In this document: in pieces, positions 32,201 to 43,278 of the stretch
Layout of the letters: each line of letters opens with the position of its first letter
Position numbering within the stretch: the stretch's first letter is position 1
Origin: Cladosporium sp. IMV 00045
Taxonomy: Eukaryota > Ascomycota > Dothideomycetes > Cladosporiales > Cladosporiaceae
Assembly: GCA_001931905.2 (NCBI GenBank)
Contig: MSJI02000604.1
Location: 1 to 64,000 of the forward strand
Length of the DNA stretch: 64,000 nt
Direction: 5' to 3'
Position numbers and translations under genes: made by a program
The notes under the pieces: model-generated
Databases searched by the model: none
What the model saw: the letters and a program-made list of their open reading frames with translations, nothing else
What the model was told of the DNA's origin: nothing

Positions 32201-33720
32201 CCCTCGCCGTATACTTGCAGCAGTGTGTTGAGATAGTCGTGCAATTCTTCTCGAGTAACCATGGGCCAGCTTCCGCCTTCGTTTTGCAGACTGAGTTCTA
32301 TTCCAAGCACTCTGCTAGATTGCAAAGCGTCCATGTTGACTACATCCTCGACGGAGCGTACCCACTTCTTGCGTCGTTTCTCCTCCTCTTCTTGATATGT
32401 CGCCATTTCCTCCTGCAATGCGGACGAGTCACGTTTCATCTTGGCTACCCACTCGCGCCGCCGTACAGATTCAACGAGCAGCTGGCCATAGACTGAGGGT
32501 ATTCGTCCGACCAAGCTGAGGGTTGTGAATGATTGCTGGTCTTCGTCCGGCATGCCGAAAGCGTCGATGCCAGCGTATAGTTGTGAGAGCCGAGACTCGA
32601 TCGAAGCAAGTGTCTGCATGTGTTGTAGCGCAGATAAAGCAACTTGCTGCCTTCGTTCTCGCGCGCGTCCGACCAGTTCGTTCATTTCCATGCAATATTC
32701 ACTCAAGTTGGGCAAGTAATTGCGCGTATGAAGTAAAGCCATTTTCGACGCCTGTACCGCAGACTGCGAAGTGCGAGGCAGCGATTGTACGTGGTCGAGA
32801 TCTGAGGCAATTTTATTGACGACAATCTCGATTTCTCCTCGCAGCTGAGACGCTTCTGACTCTGCTTCGATGTAGGATCGCGTATCGTTGTTGACTTGCT
32901 CCACTGCTTGTAGAAGTTCGTCCGTCTGTTTGGTAGCATCTTCCAGTTTGCCCTGGAGACCATTCAAGCGCTCAGTCAGCTCGTCTGTGGTTTGTCTCGC
33001 GGAGCCTGCGGCCTTCCGTGTTTTGGTCATATCCACAAACACCTGCAAGGTCGCAACATCGCTTTGTTGAGAAGATCTCCGAGCGACAGAATTTACGGGG
33101 TGCAAGAAGCGTGCGAACTCTGGTCGAGCAGGTACGCTCCTCAAGCTATCCAGATTTCGTTCCCAGCCATGCACGTGCTCTTCCTGGTCGCGCAGCATGT
33201 CGTCCGCCCAGGTCACGACAGAATTGTACTTCTTCTCGCCGCTCTTGATGTGCTGTTGCAGGCTCGCGACAGCCACGCCTAAACTCCTTGCGATAACAGC
33301 TTCCTCATCTTGATACTGCTCGGTGTGGGTCGCAAGGTTGCTGCAGCCGTCCAGCAACGCCGTCGCCCAGTTCCTCCGCGCCTTGAACAGGCTCTGCCAT
33401 GCTTGTAGGTCATTCTGATTTGCTATCGTATCCGGTGATGGGCCAGGCTCGTATGGCGCAACATGCTCCGGCGCATCGGCTGAAGGCAGACTGACGGGCT
33501 CTTTGCTGGCGAACAGCCTGGAATCGAAGACGAACAACTCTGTCTCTGTGAGGAGGGTTTGCTGCCTGACTTGCTTGCCGTTTGCGGTCAAGAGGATTTG
33601 GCTTCGAGGCTGGATGGTGGCATGCTGGGCTATCCAGGCCCGAAGGCCGTCGAGAGTTGTGAGGCCGGAGTCGAGGGACAGACGTTGGCCAGAGTGCCCG
33701 ATGAATAGCTGAATCGACAT
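29221..33720 (-). CDS. ATG11: Autophagy scaffold protein ATG11
   Basis: A single exon of 1499 residues from ATG 33720 (MSIQLFIGHSGQ). The N-terminus is a ubiquitin-like/APF region as in Atg11 and FIP200. Residues about 110-560 are helical. Long coiled coils run to about 960, including the heptad-rich Glu/Arg/Leu stretches. The conserved C-terminal claw domain lies at about 1050-1200 and includes AVKDFKEGDMALFLPTRG and WAAFNIGCPHYFL. The final 250 residues are Ser/Pro-rich and disordered, ending SLESPGKNKK. Atg11 binds cargo receptors and the Atg1 kinase to start selective autophagy (pexophagy, mitophagy, Cvt-type). The lack of any intron over 4.5 kb contrasts with its neighbours. Length is normal for filamentous fungi. 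Confidence 0.95.
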   Translation of the reverse strand: MSIQLFIGHSGQRLSLDSGLTTLDGLRAWIAQHATIQPRSQILLTANGKQVRQQTLLTETELFVFDSRLFASKEPVSLPSADAPEHVAPYEPGPSPDTIANQNDLQAWQSLFKARRNWATALLDGCSNLATHTEQYQDEEAVIARSLGVAVASLQQHIKSGEKKYNSVVTWADDMLRDQEEHVHGWERNLDSLRSVPARPEFARFLHPVNSVARRSSQQSDVATLQVFVDMTKTRKAAGSARQTTDELTERLNGLQGKLEDATKQTDELLQAVEQVNNDTRSYIEAESEASQLRGEIEIVVNKIASDLDHVQSLPRTSQSAVQASKMALLHTRNYLPNLSEYCMEMNELVGRARERRQQVALSALQHMQTLASIESRLSQLYAGIDAFGMPDEDQQSFTTLSLVGRIPSVYGQLLVESVRRREWVAKMKRDSSALQEEMATYQEEEEKRRKKWVRSVEDVVNMDALQSSRVLGIELSLQNEGGSWPMVTREELHDYLNTLLQVYGEGPVAEEMDLAIKDLDKPTRKQIKHAKAFKNGSMHEAAFGDTSLMLRGDEQYKTLRDMNGRLEDELKGQKSRVRKLEDLLHRSTQMSRTSTDMFSPQSLSRNLTPPLPSSPQPSGELSRNGSTKHRRLSSAAQGLEEKKLARRVVDLEAELHAAKEEAKSRKNSDADAMKQVEEAVSTKKDLMENMEAQQKEFADERRSLEAELREAKEKLEEAETEVERLIESRDDERTGVDGRIAALEDELSRYKQDAAGHAARAANEHDARSSVERKLELESNARLAAEEQLQKMRSAREEQQEAEAEQLERLAAAHAQLSLPSDAAAPSSMAAIAVALEELSRRSNSHAKDLEDAVAFSSSENDTLQANNEVQREELTAIKAKQSELEDQARQLQERLDTEEAKTASLSQQLEDEQSQLRSLRSKFAEGETGSEVLRQRVSEEEAKVVKLSSQLAESQSHSNSLDVELTRLQKQQQASQASADAARERLQKRAGRAKEISQRLYSQHARFSRLLERLGLAVSYQDDTMVVERASKMGTSTMAEQGRASIITSPPPTRKSSNADDSLNLSIIHWADAHTTEDEATQYASFLENINRFNVDTFIEAVVKRVRDFEYTARKYNKEQKEAVKRADAYKDRAQRLKTEAHSKIAVKDFKEGDMALFLPTRGQAKGAWAAFNIGCPHYFLAEREGMRLGSRDFIVARISKVEQKVVDLSKTLPQPSADGRSIDENSEAPSFDDDNPFELSDGLTWWMVHATEERGAGAAPTTPGLGKSTVAAANVDARGSIKLKRGNKGDDASKHLNKSLDSRRSSSTSKKGVIATLGGGGGGGPAGINIDGTTRPRSDSQTSLRPPPGPANATTITQPSGLGIVTQAPDASTLPSSASPPPTQTPSRKPSTQHPDREESNPTSQPISPGTVAASSSIGKSDPFRSKSPSKSIRSLQRHLDRSDAPHTGSPSKSASLTSPAKQASAAAAASGASKPAWESLWSAEYSLESPGKNKK

Positions 33721-34194
33721 CCGCAACACCCAGTGGCCTGCGACGCTCAGGCGCTGATGATGATGCTATTAGGAATAGAACAGGAAAGAGAAGGATGTTG
33801 GAAGCAAAGAAGAAAGAAAGAAAGAGAGATGTGGAGGATTGTGAAAGAGTGAGAGTCGCATGTGCATGTGAGTAGCTCCTGTGCCCATTCGGCTCGCGTC
33901 ATTTGCTCTGCCCTATGAGCTTCCCCGGTCGCCTGACGATAAGATAAGCCTCCAAGGGTAAGCCGAACAAAGTAAATCAAAGTATCAAGCAATCAGGTGT
34001 ACATGTTTACTCATTGTATGGTACTACCAACCCTCTCATCATATCATGAGCTGCTATTACACTGGGAAAATAAGGACGATCTCTATTACGGCTGCATAAG
34101 GTGGTCTTGCAATCTAGGGTATCAACAAAACACGAGAACGCTCACAATACTTGATCTTCGCCACGTCGACTTCGCAAAACAACCTTCCACGCCT
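33721..34194. other. ATG11 promoter region
   Basis: 474 bp. A purine-rich tract with GAAA repeats (33780-33845) lies just upstream of the ATG11 start, i.e. a pyrimidine tract on the sense strand. No gene seen. Confidence 0.5.
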
Positions 34195-34817
34195 TCATGC
34201 TATTGTCGGACAATTTCGGACTCGGAACCTTTGATCAGCTCTTGAGCCAGCATCTTGTGGAGATGGTGAAAGACCGATCAAATCGACTTCTTCCAAGGAC
34301 TGGAATTCTTCTTTGACATGCGGATCGACATGTTCGGGGTAATTGAAGGCAAGATGACACTTAGACTCGATTCCTGGCTGTGGCTGTTGGTAACACATGA
34401 CGACCTTCAGTTCAGGCTCAAGTGGTTGCCCTTCGAGACTAGCACCCACAGAAAGAGGCCGATTTTGCTTGTCAGCCTAGTGAAGCGAGGAATGAGAATA
34501 TTCGCGTTGCTCACCTTGCGCCTGTTAATGTGGTCCTCAATGTATCCCGCAATCCTTTCACACGCTTTCCTGTCCAGGCCTTTCTTCAACCTCACCAACC
34601 ACTGCACATGATGGTCGGGGGTGATAATGTGCTCGTAATTGGTCAAAGGGGCATGCGTATGACGATCAGGCCCGCTGCGATCGCCCTGCTGCTGGAGAAA
34701 CCGTGGTCTGTTGGCGAAGTGACGGGACCCGCGTGCGAGCGTTGCGAGCAGAGGGGTTCGCGAAGCAGTGTGAGCACGGGAAACCACACCTCTCAGAGCC
34801 AGAGCACGTAGCGCCAT
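34195..34817 (-). CDS. Putative mitochondrial protein, two exons, very short intron
   Basis: Exon 1 (34817-34515) starts MALRALALRGVVSRAHTAS, an Arg/Ala-rich sequence typical of a mitochondrial presequence up to about residue 40. A predicted soluble domain follows (NYEHIITPDHHVQWLVRLKKG). The frame continues only if a 38-nt intron at 34477-34514 (GTGAGC...ACTAG) is removed. Exon 2 (34476-34195) then gives ADKQNRPLSVGASLEGQPLE and a hydrophilic C-terminus, total 194 residues. Without splicing the protein would end after 136 residues with a less natural tail. I recognise no family and assign no function. The gene is plausible because of the presequence and the coherent second exon; the intron is shorter than nearly all others here. 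Confidence 0.6.
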
Positions 34818-35284
34818 GAACTCAAATAAAGTGATGTTGCCGATGCGGGTTAGGACACGTGTGTCGCGTTTGGCAGGAAGTGCCGGAAAGATGATTGCGT
34901 GTTTCCGAGAATGTACTTAATACATGTATGTAGATGTAGGTACAGGTAGGTAAGGTAGGCAGGTAGGTACCTAGGCAGCTGTAGTAACAAATGGGTATAA
35001 GTGGTGGAACGGACGCAGGGCCAAACAAGCCCACCACAATCGTCTGGGGTAGGTTTGCCGGCTCCAAGGCATCACTCTCTATCTACACGTAGCAAGGCAA
35101 ATGTTGAGAGGACGACATACAGCCCCGCGTGATCTTCTAGCGAAGGTGTTGCTAGATTTCCTAGCTCAGCAGACACTCAAGACAATGCCACCGCGGCCTT
35201 TCCAACGAGGCTTCACACGTGGCAGACTCCAACACCAAGCACCTAGCGATACTAGGCAACGGCCATAGGCATCATGTTGTCTGC
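34818..35284. other. Intergenic region with GGTA tract
   Basis: Promoter of the putative mitochondrial protein gene and 3' region of SFH5. Apart from the simple repeat at 34931-34971 nothing is seen. Confidence 0.5.
34931..34971. repeat. GTAGGTA-rich simple sequence
   Basis: Imperfect short tandem GTAGGTA/GGTAG units in the 34818-35284 intergenic region. Confidence 0.7.
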
Positions 35285-36442
35285 TTAGGCCGTTGCCGCG
35301 GGTGTGGCAGCAGCCTCCGTCTCCGTCTTCGGTTCCGCTGGCGGTTGAGCAGCAGGCTCTACTGTCTTGGTTGGCTCAACGCCCGTTGTCGCGGTCGGTG
35401 CAGCATTCAGATCGTCGTATTTCACGGTCGAAGCTGTTCCTTCCAGGGCCGGCCCGGTTCCTCCGTACTCCTTGGGCACGTCGTTGCCAAGGTACTGCAC
35501 CAGAGTGTTGCCGTAGGAAGTCCAGGTCATCTTCTGAATGCTGTCTTTTGACATCAAGGCCTTCATGGCACTCATCATGAACTGCATGACCAAGGGGACG
35601 TTGAGGAAGTACTTGTAGCTGACAGTCTCCGGGTAATAGCGCTGGAAAAGGTCGATGATCTTGCTGCTTGACGCCTTAATCTCCGCAGGTTGACGGAAGA
35701 AGGAGACGCTGAGGTAGTCGTGGACTTGAATTGCTTGGTAAACGTCAGGGCCCTGGCCATAGTCTGGAATCTCAGCCGTGGCGTTGTTGAGGTCGAGGTG
35801 GGCCAGAGTGAGCTCCATCAGGGCCACTCTCCAGCGGACGAATCTAGATCGCGATCACGTTAGCTCGAATGTCAGACATAACAATTGATGAGGTAAGAAC
35901 TCACGCATCCAGATCTCCAAAAGTCTTCTTCGGGTCCTTCGCAGCAGCACCGTAGATGTTGAAAGTAACAACGTCCTCCGCCTTGGAGCTCTCCTTAGCC
36001 CCTTTCACCTTCGTCACGTATCCCAACCCTCCGAACTTTTCCTTGCTGAAGACCTCCTCTTTGGCGGCGAGCGGGTTGTATGATTTGCGCCATTTGAGAG
36101 CTTCCAGAAGCTGTGATTTCGCTTTGGCCAAGTCGCCTTCGTTGGCACGGAGGAATTTTTGGAGGATGACGAGGGTGGTGTGTGGAGGTGTTGAGCTGAG
36201 GATATCATTAGCGACTGGTGTGTTTTCCACTCCCTTGTTGTACATGCTTACCCTTCGCCTGGCGCCACCAGCTTCACGCCGTACATCTCATCGTGAGCTG
36301 CCTCGTCGAGAACAGACTTGAGCTCGTTGCTGAAACGAGAAAGAACGTGGTCTTTGGACAGAGAGCTCCAACCGCCGGTCTTCTGCTGAGGCTCGGCATT
36401 TTCTGGTTGCGAGACGTTCGTAGTGACTGGTTCGCTTGACAT
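35285..36442 (-). CDS. SFH5: SFH5-type phosphatidylinositol transfer protein (Sec14 family)
   Basis: Exons 36442-36252, 36195-35905 and 35843-35285 encode 346 residues. The N-terminal CRAL-TRIO-N helices contain VILQKFLRANEGDLAKAKSQ. The CRAL-TRIO lipid pocket covers about residues 110-290, with VHDYLSVSFFRQPAEIKASS and LFQRYYPETVSYKYFLNVP. The C-terminal 60 residues are Ala/Pro/Thr/Glu-rich and probably disordered. Sfh5 homologues move phosphatidylinositol at the ER and plasma membrane; yeast Sfh5 has also been described as a haem-binding protein. Sequence alone does not separate these roles. Introns are 56 and 61 nt. The protein length is typical of filamentous fungal SFH5. Confidence 0.92.
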
Positions 36443-37141
36443 GATGGATCTTGTTGGTACTTTTGAGTCGATGTTTTGTTGTTTTGCGATTAGCTTACGA
36501 ACGTCACTCTCAGGGCCGTCAGTTTATCAGATCCAAGGGACGAAAGTCTTCGGGAGGAAAGCGGGAGCGAGTTCCGATCGGATCTCACCGACTTTACAGC
36601 AGCTCTCACCTTCACAACCTACCGATCACCATGAATGTTTTTAATCTCAAAATAATTTGGCATTGACCTATCGGCGAGGTTTGGGGTTCAGTACCGTCGG
36701 CAAGTCTTCTACAGCCTCCCCACTGGACGCGGTGAAGCCAGCCAGATACACATCGTCGAGCCATGAAGACGATGGCATGTGCATGGAATCATCGAGAGAG
36801 TGTATTTCGAGATAAGCTCTTGCAGTGGTAGTAGGGGATGCTGGGGCATTGATGACCAGGAGCCTGGTAAGGGAAGGGAGGACAGAAATGCTCGTTCCGG
36901 AGAGAACGGGACTCGAGCCGCAAGACATCTCTGGTCCTTACAATCATAGGGCGATTTCCCCATTGCTTGGGAAGATGGGTTCTGAGTAGTTCAAACAAAG
37001 ACAGTTTGCTACCTGCCACGCACCGATCGTCCAGCTTCTTAAACGAGGTTATCATGTCACATAGACGTGAACTTCCCAACCTCCTCCGTCTCAATTGCGG
37101 TGGCCGATATAAGCCTCCCATCCTACGGACCCTGTATGCCA
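36443..37141. other. Intergenic region between SFH5 and the permease
   Basis: SFH5 promoter and permease 3' region. An 86-codon minus-strand open frame (36668-36928) has protein-like composition but no start context or homologue I recognise; it may be a gene relic. Confidence 0.4.
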
Positions 37142-39053
37142 CTAATGGGCAAACCTGAAGTCCAACCTCTTCGCCCCCTCATCTTCAGTAGTGCTCACAT
37201 ATTCCACTTTCTCCTCTCCGGTCAGCTTGGCCCAAGCCTGCTCACGTCTCTTGTTCCTTGCGATGTAGTAAGTCTTCACAAGTGGCAGCAGAACGATGTT
37301 CAGGCAGCAGATCCCAAGTAAGACGCGATTGCCTCGAATGTAATACGGGCGGTCCTCTTCGCGGTAGATGTTGCTGCCGATGATATTGCCTGACTGCACG
37401 AACATGTTGTACAAGGCTGCAGAGACAGCGCGAGTCCGAACCGAGTTCGAATTGCGCGAATTCCAGGCGACTAGGATCGCGTGGCAGTATGGGTACGATA
37501 GCAGTCCAGTGAGCAGAGCGTAACGTACCCAGTCGCTCGCACTTGACCCAAGGGCAACAAGCGCTGCAATCCATGGGAGGATCCAGATATTCGACGTACT
37601 TGAGACAAGAGAACGTTCATTTACACGCTCGGAGACCCATGAAACAATAAGGAGCTGGTCTAGTTAGCTGAGATTCGACGAGACTGTATATGGTGTGCAA
37701 CAGGCTTACCATGACACCGTACATGAATTGGGAAGGGATGGCGAGGAGGTTCGCCTCGAAGGTCGAGAAACCCATCTGCCGAAGGATGAAGGAAAGGTAG
37801 TTCTGTGGCGGTGATGGTGGGATGTAATTCGTGAGCCCAACCACTATTCAATAGTCAGCAGAGTTGGCCAATGCAACCCAAACACGGTACGTACGATACA
37901 ACGGCCAAAGGTCGTAGTCAGTGATGCATTTCCAGAGCCGGCTTGGGTTTACAGCTTGTCGATTATGCATATCACCTTTGTCAGGCGAATCGCGCAGAAT
38001 ACGATTGACGAGGATGATCTCTTCACGCTCAGTGAACCAGCCATTCTTGCCTCGCAAGCCACCCTTCGTCTGGCAGATACTGGCGGGTACCATGAACCAT
38101 GAGATTATGCCAACACAGAATGTAACTGCGCCTTCGAGTAGGAACAGCCTATGGTCGTATCAGCGAAGCACTAAGGTGCACGGAACAACGTCAAGAGAAC
38201 GCACCATTGCCAACCCGACGGGATGATAGAAGAGACGCCTCGCATCTGCAAAAGTCCCGCGGCCAGCAGAGATCCCAATATTTGTGAGCTTGCAAGAACG
38301 GTATAGAACCAAGAGAGGCGGATGGGAAGTTCACGGCTCTTGAACCAGTACGTGATGTAGAGGATGGTGTCGGGAAGGAAACCTCCCATTAGCAATCCTA
38401 GTAGACACCGACAGGTAAGGTATCCGGCTCTGTTCGTCAGTCCCACTTGAGCCGCAGCGACGACAGACCACGCTGATATAATGATTGGGATCCAGCGGTC
38501 CGGACCGACCTTCTTCGATATTAGTCCGGACGGTAATTCGGCAGCGAGGAAGGAGAGCAGAAAGACTGTTTGTCCAGTATTGAAGTCATTCGTATCCATA
38601 CCGAGCTCCTCCAGCATGTTGTCAGAGATTGCGCGGTTGATGTTTCGCCTGTTCAAATCCATGGCAAAGAACATCACCCAAGACCACGTGATAACTCTCA
38701 GATCGACCTGTTCCAAAGGATCAGCTTGGATTGCTTGGTGGCCTTCTTTCTGGAGGAGAACATACCTTGCGCCTCAGTCTCTTTTCTTCCTCTGCCGACC
38801 ATGTCGCAGTAGGATCGAATCGATGCCGGCATTCGTACTTAGCCTTCTCATACACACCTCGCCAGTATTCAGCCACTTTGGGGTCGGAGAAAACGTGATT
38901 GCCGTCCGATCCCAAGTCCCCAACGACGAGTTCGCCATTGCGTAACGAGCCGGCTTTTGGTGTGCTATCAGAGGAGGTGCTCGGTTCTGATTGCTCGTGG
39001 GTGGCTTTGGGGCCAGCCAAACCATCTACCGGAGAGGCTTCTTTGGTTGCCAT
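37142..39053 (-). CDS. MFS anion:cation symporter (DAL5/TNA1/FEN2-like permease)
   Basis: Five exons (39053-38766, 38707-38205, 38148-37895, 37843-37710, 37654-37142) give 563 residues. Introns are 51-58 nt and every join keeps the frame open through transmembrane spans. About 95 hydrophilic residues precede TM1. Family features are WSWVMFFAMDLNRRNINRAISDN after TM1, a TGQTVFLLSFLAAELPSGL span, and GLLMGGFLPDTILYITYWF. These belong to the anion:cation symporter branch that imports allantoate, nicotinate, pantothenate, biotin or related carboxylates with protons. The central loop carries the usual ERE..ILVNRILRD segment. Substrate cannot be assigned. No other gene of a nitrogen or vitamin pathway adjoins it. 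Confidence 0.9.
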
Positions 39054-40048
39054 GATCGCCCGTGAGCTTTTGTGAAGAAGATGTGGTAGGAGGGGTACTG
39101 ACAATCACATGATACCTACCTTCGAGACTCGCCGTGAAACATCCACATACTTATACCGTCTGCATTCTTCCGCAGATCCTAACGTACCCGGTAAATTGTT
39201 GACGACATTTACAGTAGCGTCAAGCCAAATTCCTTTTCCCCGAGTATGGCCAGGCCTTGAGAGACTAGCAGTATCCGCCTACGTGATGGCAAATTGCTCT
39301 CTCAATGGACTGTGTAGGTGCCAATGTGCGCCTATCACTTGGCGACAATGAGACATCGCGAAGAAGTTGGCCTTGAAGCGGTACGGCTGCGATATCAGAC
39401 AGTATGGCATTCACGGTGGCACGCGTGGCTTCATGCAAGACATGAGATGATGTGATTTTGCCAAGTTTCGCGTGTTTGTACGACCAGCTTCAAGTCACCA
39501 CGGCTTGACGGCTCGACAGCCATCTGTGTCTTTCTCCTTGAAGATTGTTGTTATCCTCGGTAATACCAGAATGCTGCGACATGCCGATGAGTGTCTGATG
39601 GGTATCCCAGTTTCATTGTGTACATCGCTGCGGAGCTCCCAGCTTCTGCAGCAATTTTCCATACGACCACGACACCCGAGAGCCCCGAAGACGTGGCGAC
39701 ATCTCGAAGCGGCCATGGTCACTCTGCCTCTACTATCAGAAGCCAACACAAAAACATGTTGGCATTAAGTCTGAAGCAAATAACTTCGCTACCTGCTATG
39801 CCTCTGTGAGGGCAGCGGAGAAGAGAGAAGCTGCCATGATGAAATCAAGTCAGCTCAATCGAATGAAGCATAAAAGGGCGAGATAAAAGACGCATGCTCC
39901 GAGCAGCGCCTTGTCTGTAAGGCGAAGCACACCAAGATAACAATACATGTACCGGAAGTGTTCTTCTGACGTGGACTCTCTGCGGAGGCCTACTGGATCA
40001 GGAAGCACGGGAAGCTCCGCGAAGCACTCTCCGCATCTTGGGGATAGT

Positions 40049-40061
40049 AGGGTTAGGGTAA
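40049..40061 (+). repeat. Telomere-like motif, copy 1
   Basis: AGGGTTAGGGTAA: two TTAGGG-type units, the telomere repeat of most filamentous fungi. Same strand as the second copy 395 bp away. Confidence 0.7.
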
Positions 40062-40443
40062 TAGTATGCGATGCCCCCGATCTCCATGTGAGAAAAATCT
40101 ACTCTTGCTTTTATATGGACCGATTTGTTCAGAACTGAATGAAGCCAGTTGGTAGATAAGCTATGGTTTTGCTCGGAGTCTGTTCCGTCAATTGAGAAAT
40201 GTTGACAGTGCAAGAGTTTCCAAATCTTTGTAATCATTTGAAAATTGACGCAGACAAAGACGTCTGCTTGTTTAATAAACTTCACATCAACACCACGCTT
40301 CGCTGACAGTTGTATTATTATTGGGTCTCATTATCACGTCATGATAAAGAATTCGATACCAAGTCGTATAGTTCATATCAATCATTCATCGACCGCCTGT
40401 AACCTCTCTGTTTGATGACGATTGCCTCTGCGTGAGTGTTAAC

Positions 40444-40456
40444 AGGGTTAGGGTAA
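40444..40456 (+). repeat. Telomere-like motif, copy 2
   Basis: An exact second copy of the 13-mer AGGGTTAGGGTAA. Flanking sequences of the two copies are unrelated. Confidence 0.7.
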
Positions 40457-41775
40457 GCATTGCCGTCTCGGCATCCTCTCCGAAGCATGCAAACGCCTCT
40501 TTCAGATCCTCTGTTCGTTGAGATTGATTTGAAAGTACCCAAAGCATATACTCAAATCATCTGACTGGTTCCGGGGGCATTTCCCAATCGCCCATCACAT
40601 CATGCTTTGTTCAACGCCATGTGCCGCATTTTTAATGGAAAGAGATTGTAGAATTGCGAAAGGCAAACGGAGCAGACTCCGCTTCCACAGCGCTGGTTCA
40701 GGCGTGCCTCTGCTGCCGATATGTGACCCATCCAGACTTCCCCCGTGGAAGACAGCACCGCGGGTTAGTGATGTGTCCGTGTGTTATTGGGCCACCTCTC
40801 CGCCAGCTGTGGCAAGGAACATGAAGCCTCTTCTGGTTGATTATCATGAGCCCCACAGGCCCCTGCAGTGATTTCCAGATCTGCACAGGCAGCGGCGCGG
40901 GGCGTCAATCGTGATTCAGGCTATTGCATATCATCTGCGCTAACAAGCCACATGCAGGTACCATGAGGTGGCGTCGAGCAGAGCCGCACGGCTGGTTCCT
41001 GACTAGTGCATGACGCTATCTTTGACAAGCACAGCATGATTTGCCTCAAGCCGACATGGTGCCTTATAGTCGGATTTGGTATCTGCATGTTTCTGTCTGT
41101 GCCTGGCTAGCCGGCTAGCGCGAACGTTCGCGGCCTGTCACAGCGACTCATGTCCGCTGCCCAACACGTGCCTAGCGTTCGACTTCATGTCTTCCCGCTG
41201 CAGACCAATGCCGGATGTGCGCCTGGTACCTGGCTAAGAACGACTTTGTTTCGACGCTAACTGCATTTTCGCCTTGCGGACAGCTGCAGCTGGAAAATCC
41301 GTGATCAACGTGGCCGAGCCGCAGCAGGGGGTGCAAGACCCCAGGCCGTATCTCTTTTTTCGGCTCAGTGGCCGCAGCTCGGTGAACACTTCAACACCCC
41401 ATCGATCCTGATAGGCGTCCTGCTCTGGAGATTTATCGTTTCGACCGACGCCATGGGGAATCTAGTATGGTTCAACGGCTCCTAATCAGTCTAATGCTCT
41501 GCTTTTGTTCATGCTAAGCCTTCATCAATACCGAGGCTGATAGTCCCTAGACCTCTCTGGCCTTGCAACCCAGCAGCTCAACAAGATGGCATTCCCCGGG
41601 GCTTGAGTAAGTGTGCCGCGCAGTAATTATCTGACGTTCCCCGTTGGAAGCAGAACCGTCTCCGTATCGAAGGGTGACAATCTTTACTCCTGCTCTCCGC
41701 CTTTTCGTTCCGGAGACGTTGTCATCGTTGCAGGCCAGTCTTCACATCCGTGCCTAACTGACAAGCTGGGTCGCC

Positions 41776-43278
41776 ATGGCTTCGACTCCTACCAGTACCT
41801 TCAGGGCGCAGCGAGGTGCCATGTCTCCATACAACACACGTTCAACGACGAGCTTGAGCTTGAAGCACACTTTCAAGAGCTATCGCCTGGTCGGCGAGTA
41901 CGAGAAGCCATGGCTCGCCAACAAAGCCATGCGGTCCACTAGATGGAACGACCTCATTGTTGCTACGTTCATTCTACTAGGCCTCATCGGCGCTGGAGTC
42001 ATTGGGTTTTTCACCGTCTGGCCTTACCGTCAAGGAGATGTAAGTCACCCATTCCCATTTTACTGTCCTTCAAACAAAGCTGACATCTCGCATAGCTCTG
42101 CCTCATCTACGAAGACCACTTTGACACCTTCAACACCGATGTGTGGACTCATGAGGTCCAGATTGACGGTTTCGGCACCGGCGCCTTCGACTGGACAACT
42201 ACCGATGAAAGGAACAGCTACGTCGATGCGGAGGGTTTGCACATTGTTCCAACTCTCACCAACGAGACGACTTCAATCACGACAGATCAGATGTACGCCA
42301 ACTTCACGCTCAACCTCAACAACGAACAGAAAGGCGGAGATGGTTCTTGCACCAGCGAGAGGAACTCTTCCTGCTTCCTCCGCTCAAATCCCGAAGAAGG
42401 GCTCATGATCCCCGCTGTTCGATCAGCTCGCTTGTCTACCAAGGGCAAGAAGAGCATTCGCTACGGTCAAGTGGAGGTTGTTGCGAAGCTGCCTGAGGGG
42501 GACTGGCTGTGGCCCGCTATCTGGATGATGCCAGAGAACTCAGTCTATGGCGAATGGCCCAGAAGTGGTGAAATTGATATCATGGAGGCTCGAGGAAACA
42601 GCCGCGACTATCCCGAGGGCGGCCGCAACGTCTACTACGGCACAACTCACTGGGGTAAGCTTCCTTTCAGTGTCTTTGTCTTCAATGCTGCAATGCTAAC
42701 CATCTTTACCAGGTCCCACCTCCGCCACCGATGCTTACTGGCGCTCTACTGGCGCAAAGAAAATCCGCCGCGGAGAATACTCCGATGGTTATCACACTTT
42801 CGGCATGCAGTGGACTGAGAAGTACATCTACTTCTACATCGACAGCAGGGTTAAGCAGATCTTGTTCCTGGGCTATAAGGAGAACAAGCCGCTCTACGAG
42901 TTTGGCGAGTTCGAGAAGATGTCTGAGAATGACACTCTGCTGGACAACCCGTGGAAAGACAGCACATCCACCACGGGCAACGCACCTTTTGACCAGGACT
43001 TTTACCTCATTCTCAACGTTGCTGTTGGCGGAACTAATGGATGGTTCTTGTGAGTACCTTCGCCTGTAGACAGCCAAAAGACCGCATGCTGATCAATGCA
43101 CAGGGACCAAGTTGGAAACAAGCCTTGGATCAACGATGCTACGAATGCACAATGGACGTTTTGGAGCGCTGTCAATGACTGGCTCCCAACTTGGGGCGAC
43201 GACAAAACGAGGGGCATGACCGTGAAGTCGGTCAAGATGTGGCAGCAGGGAAAATGCGGCGAGAAGAAAGAGTTGTAG
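41776..43278 (+). CDS. Membrane-anchored GH16 glucanase/transglycosylase-like protein
   Basis: Exons 41776-42039, 42096-42654, 42713-43049 and 43104-43278 encode 444 residues. Residues 1-60 are cytosolic and basic/Ser-rich. One transmembrane helix follows at about 62-83 (LIVATFILLGLIGAGVIGFF), so it is a type II membrane protein with its enzyme domain outside. The GH16 fold starts at LCLIYEDHFDTFNTDVWTHE. The catalytic motif is GEIDIMEARG, with nucleophile Glu247, Asp249 and acid/base Glu252. Related proteins include beta-1,3(4)-glucanases and beta-glucan-recognition proteins; the intact catalytic triad argues for activity. It probably acts on beta-1,3-glucan at the wall or in the secretory pathway. 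Introns are 54-58 nt. It lies just upstream of a GT2 glycosyltransferase on the same strand. Confidence 0.92.

Larger units (their letters stand above)
39054..41775. other. 2.7-kb gene-empty region with two telomere-like 13-mers
   Basis: No coding frame with protein character on either strand. Two copies of AGGGTTAGGGTAA occur at 40049-40061 and 40444-40456. The right end contains the GH16 promoter. Confidence 0.55.

Noticed and set aside
36668..36928. 86-codon minus frame between SFH5 and the permease
   Set aside because: Protein-like, but no recognisable family and no joinable exons; noted only as a possible relic.
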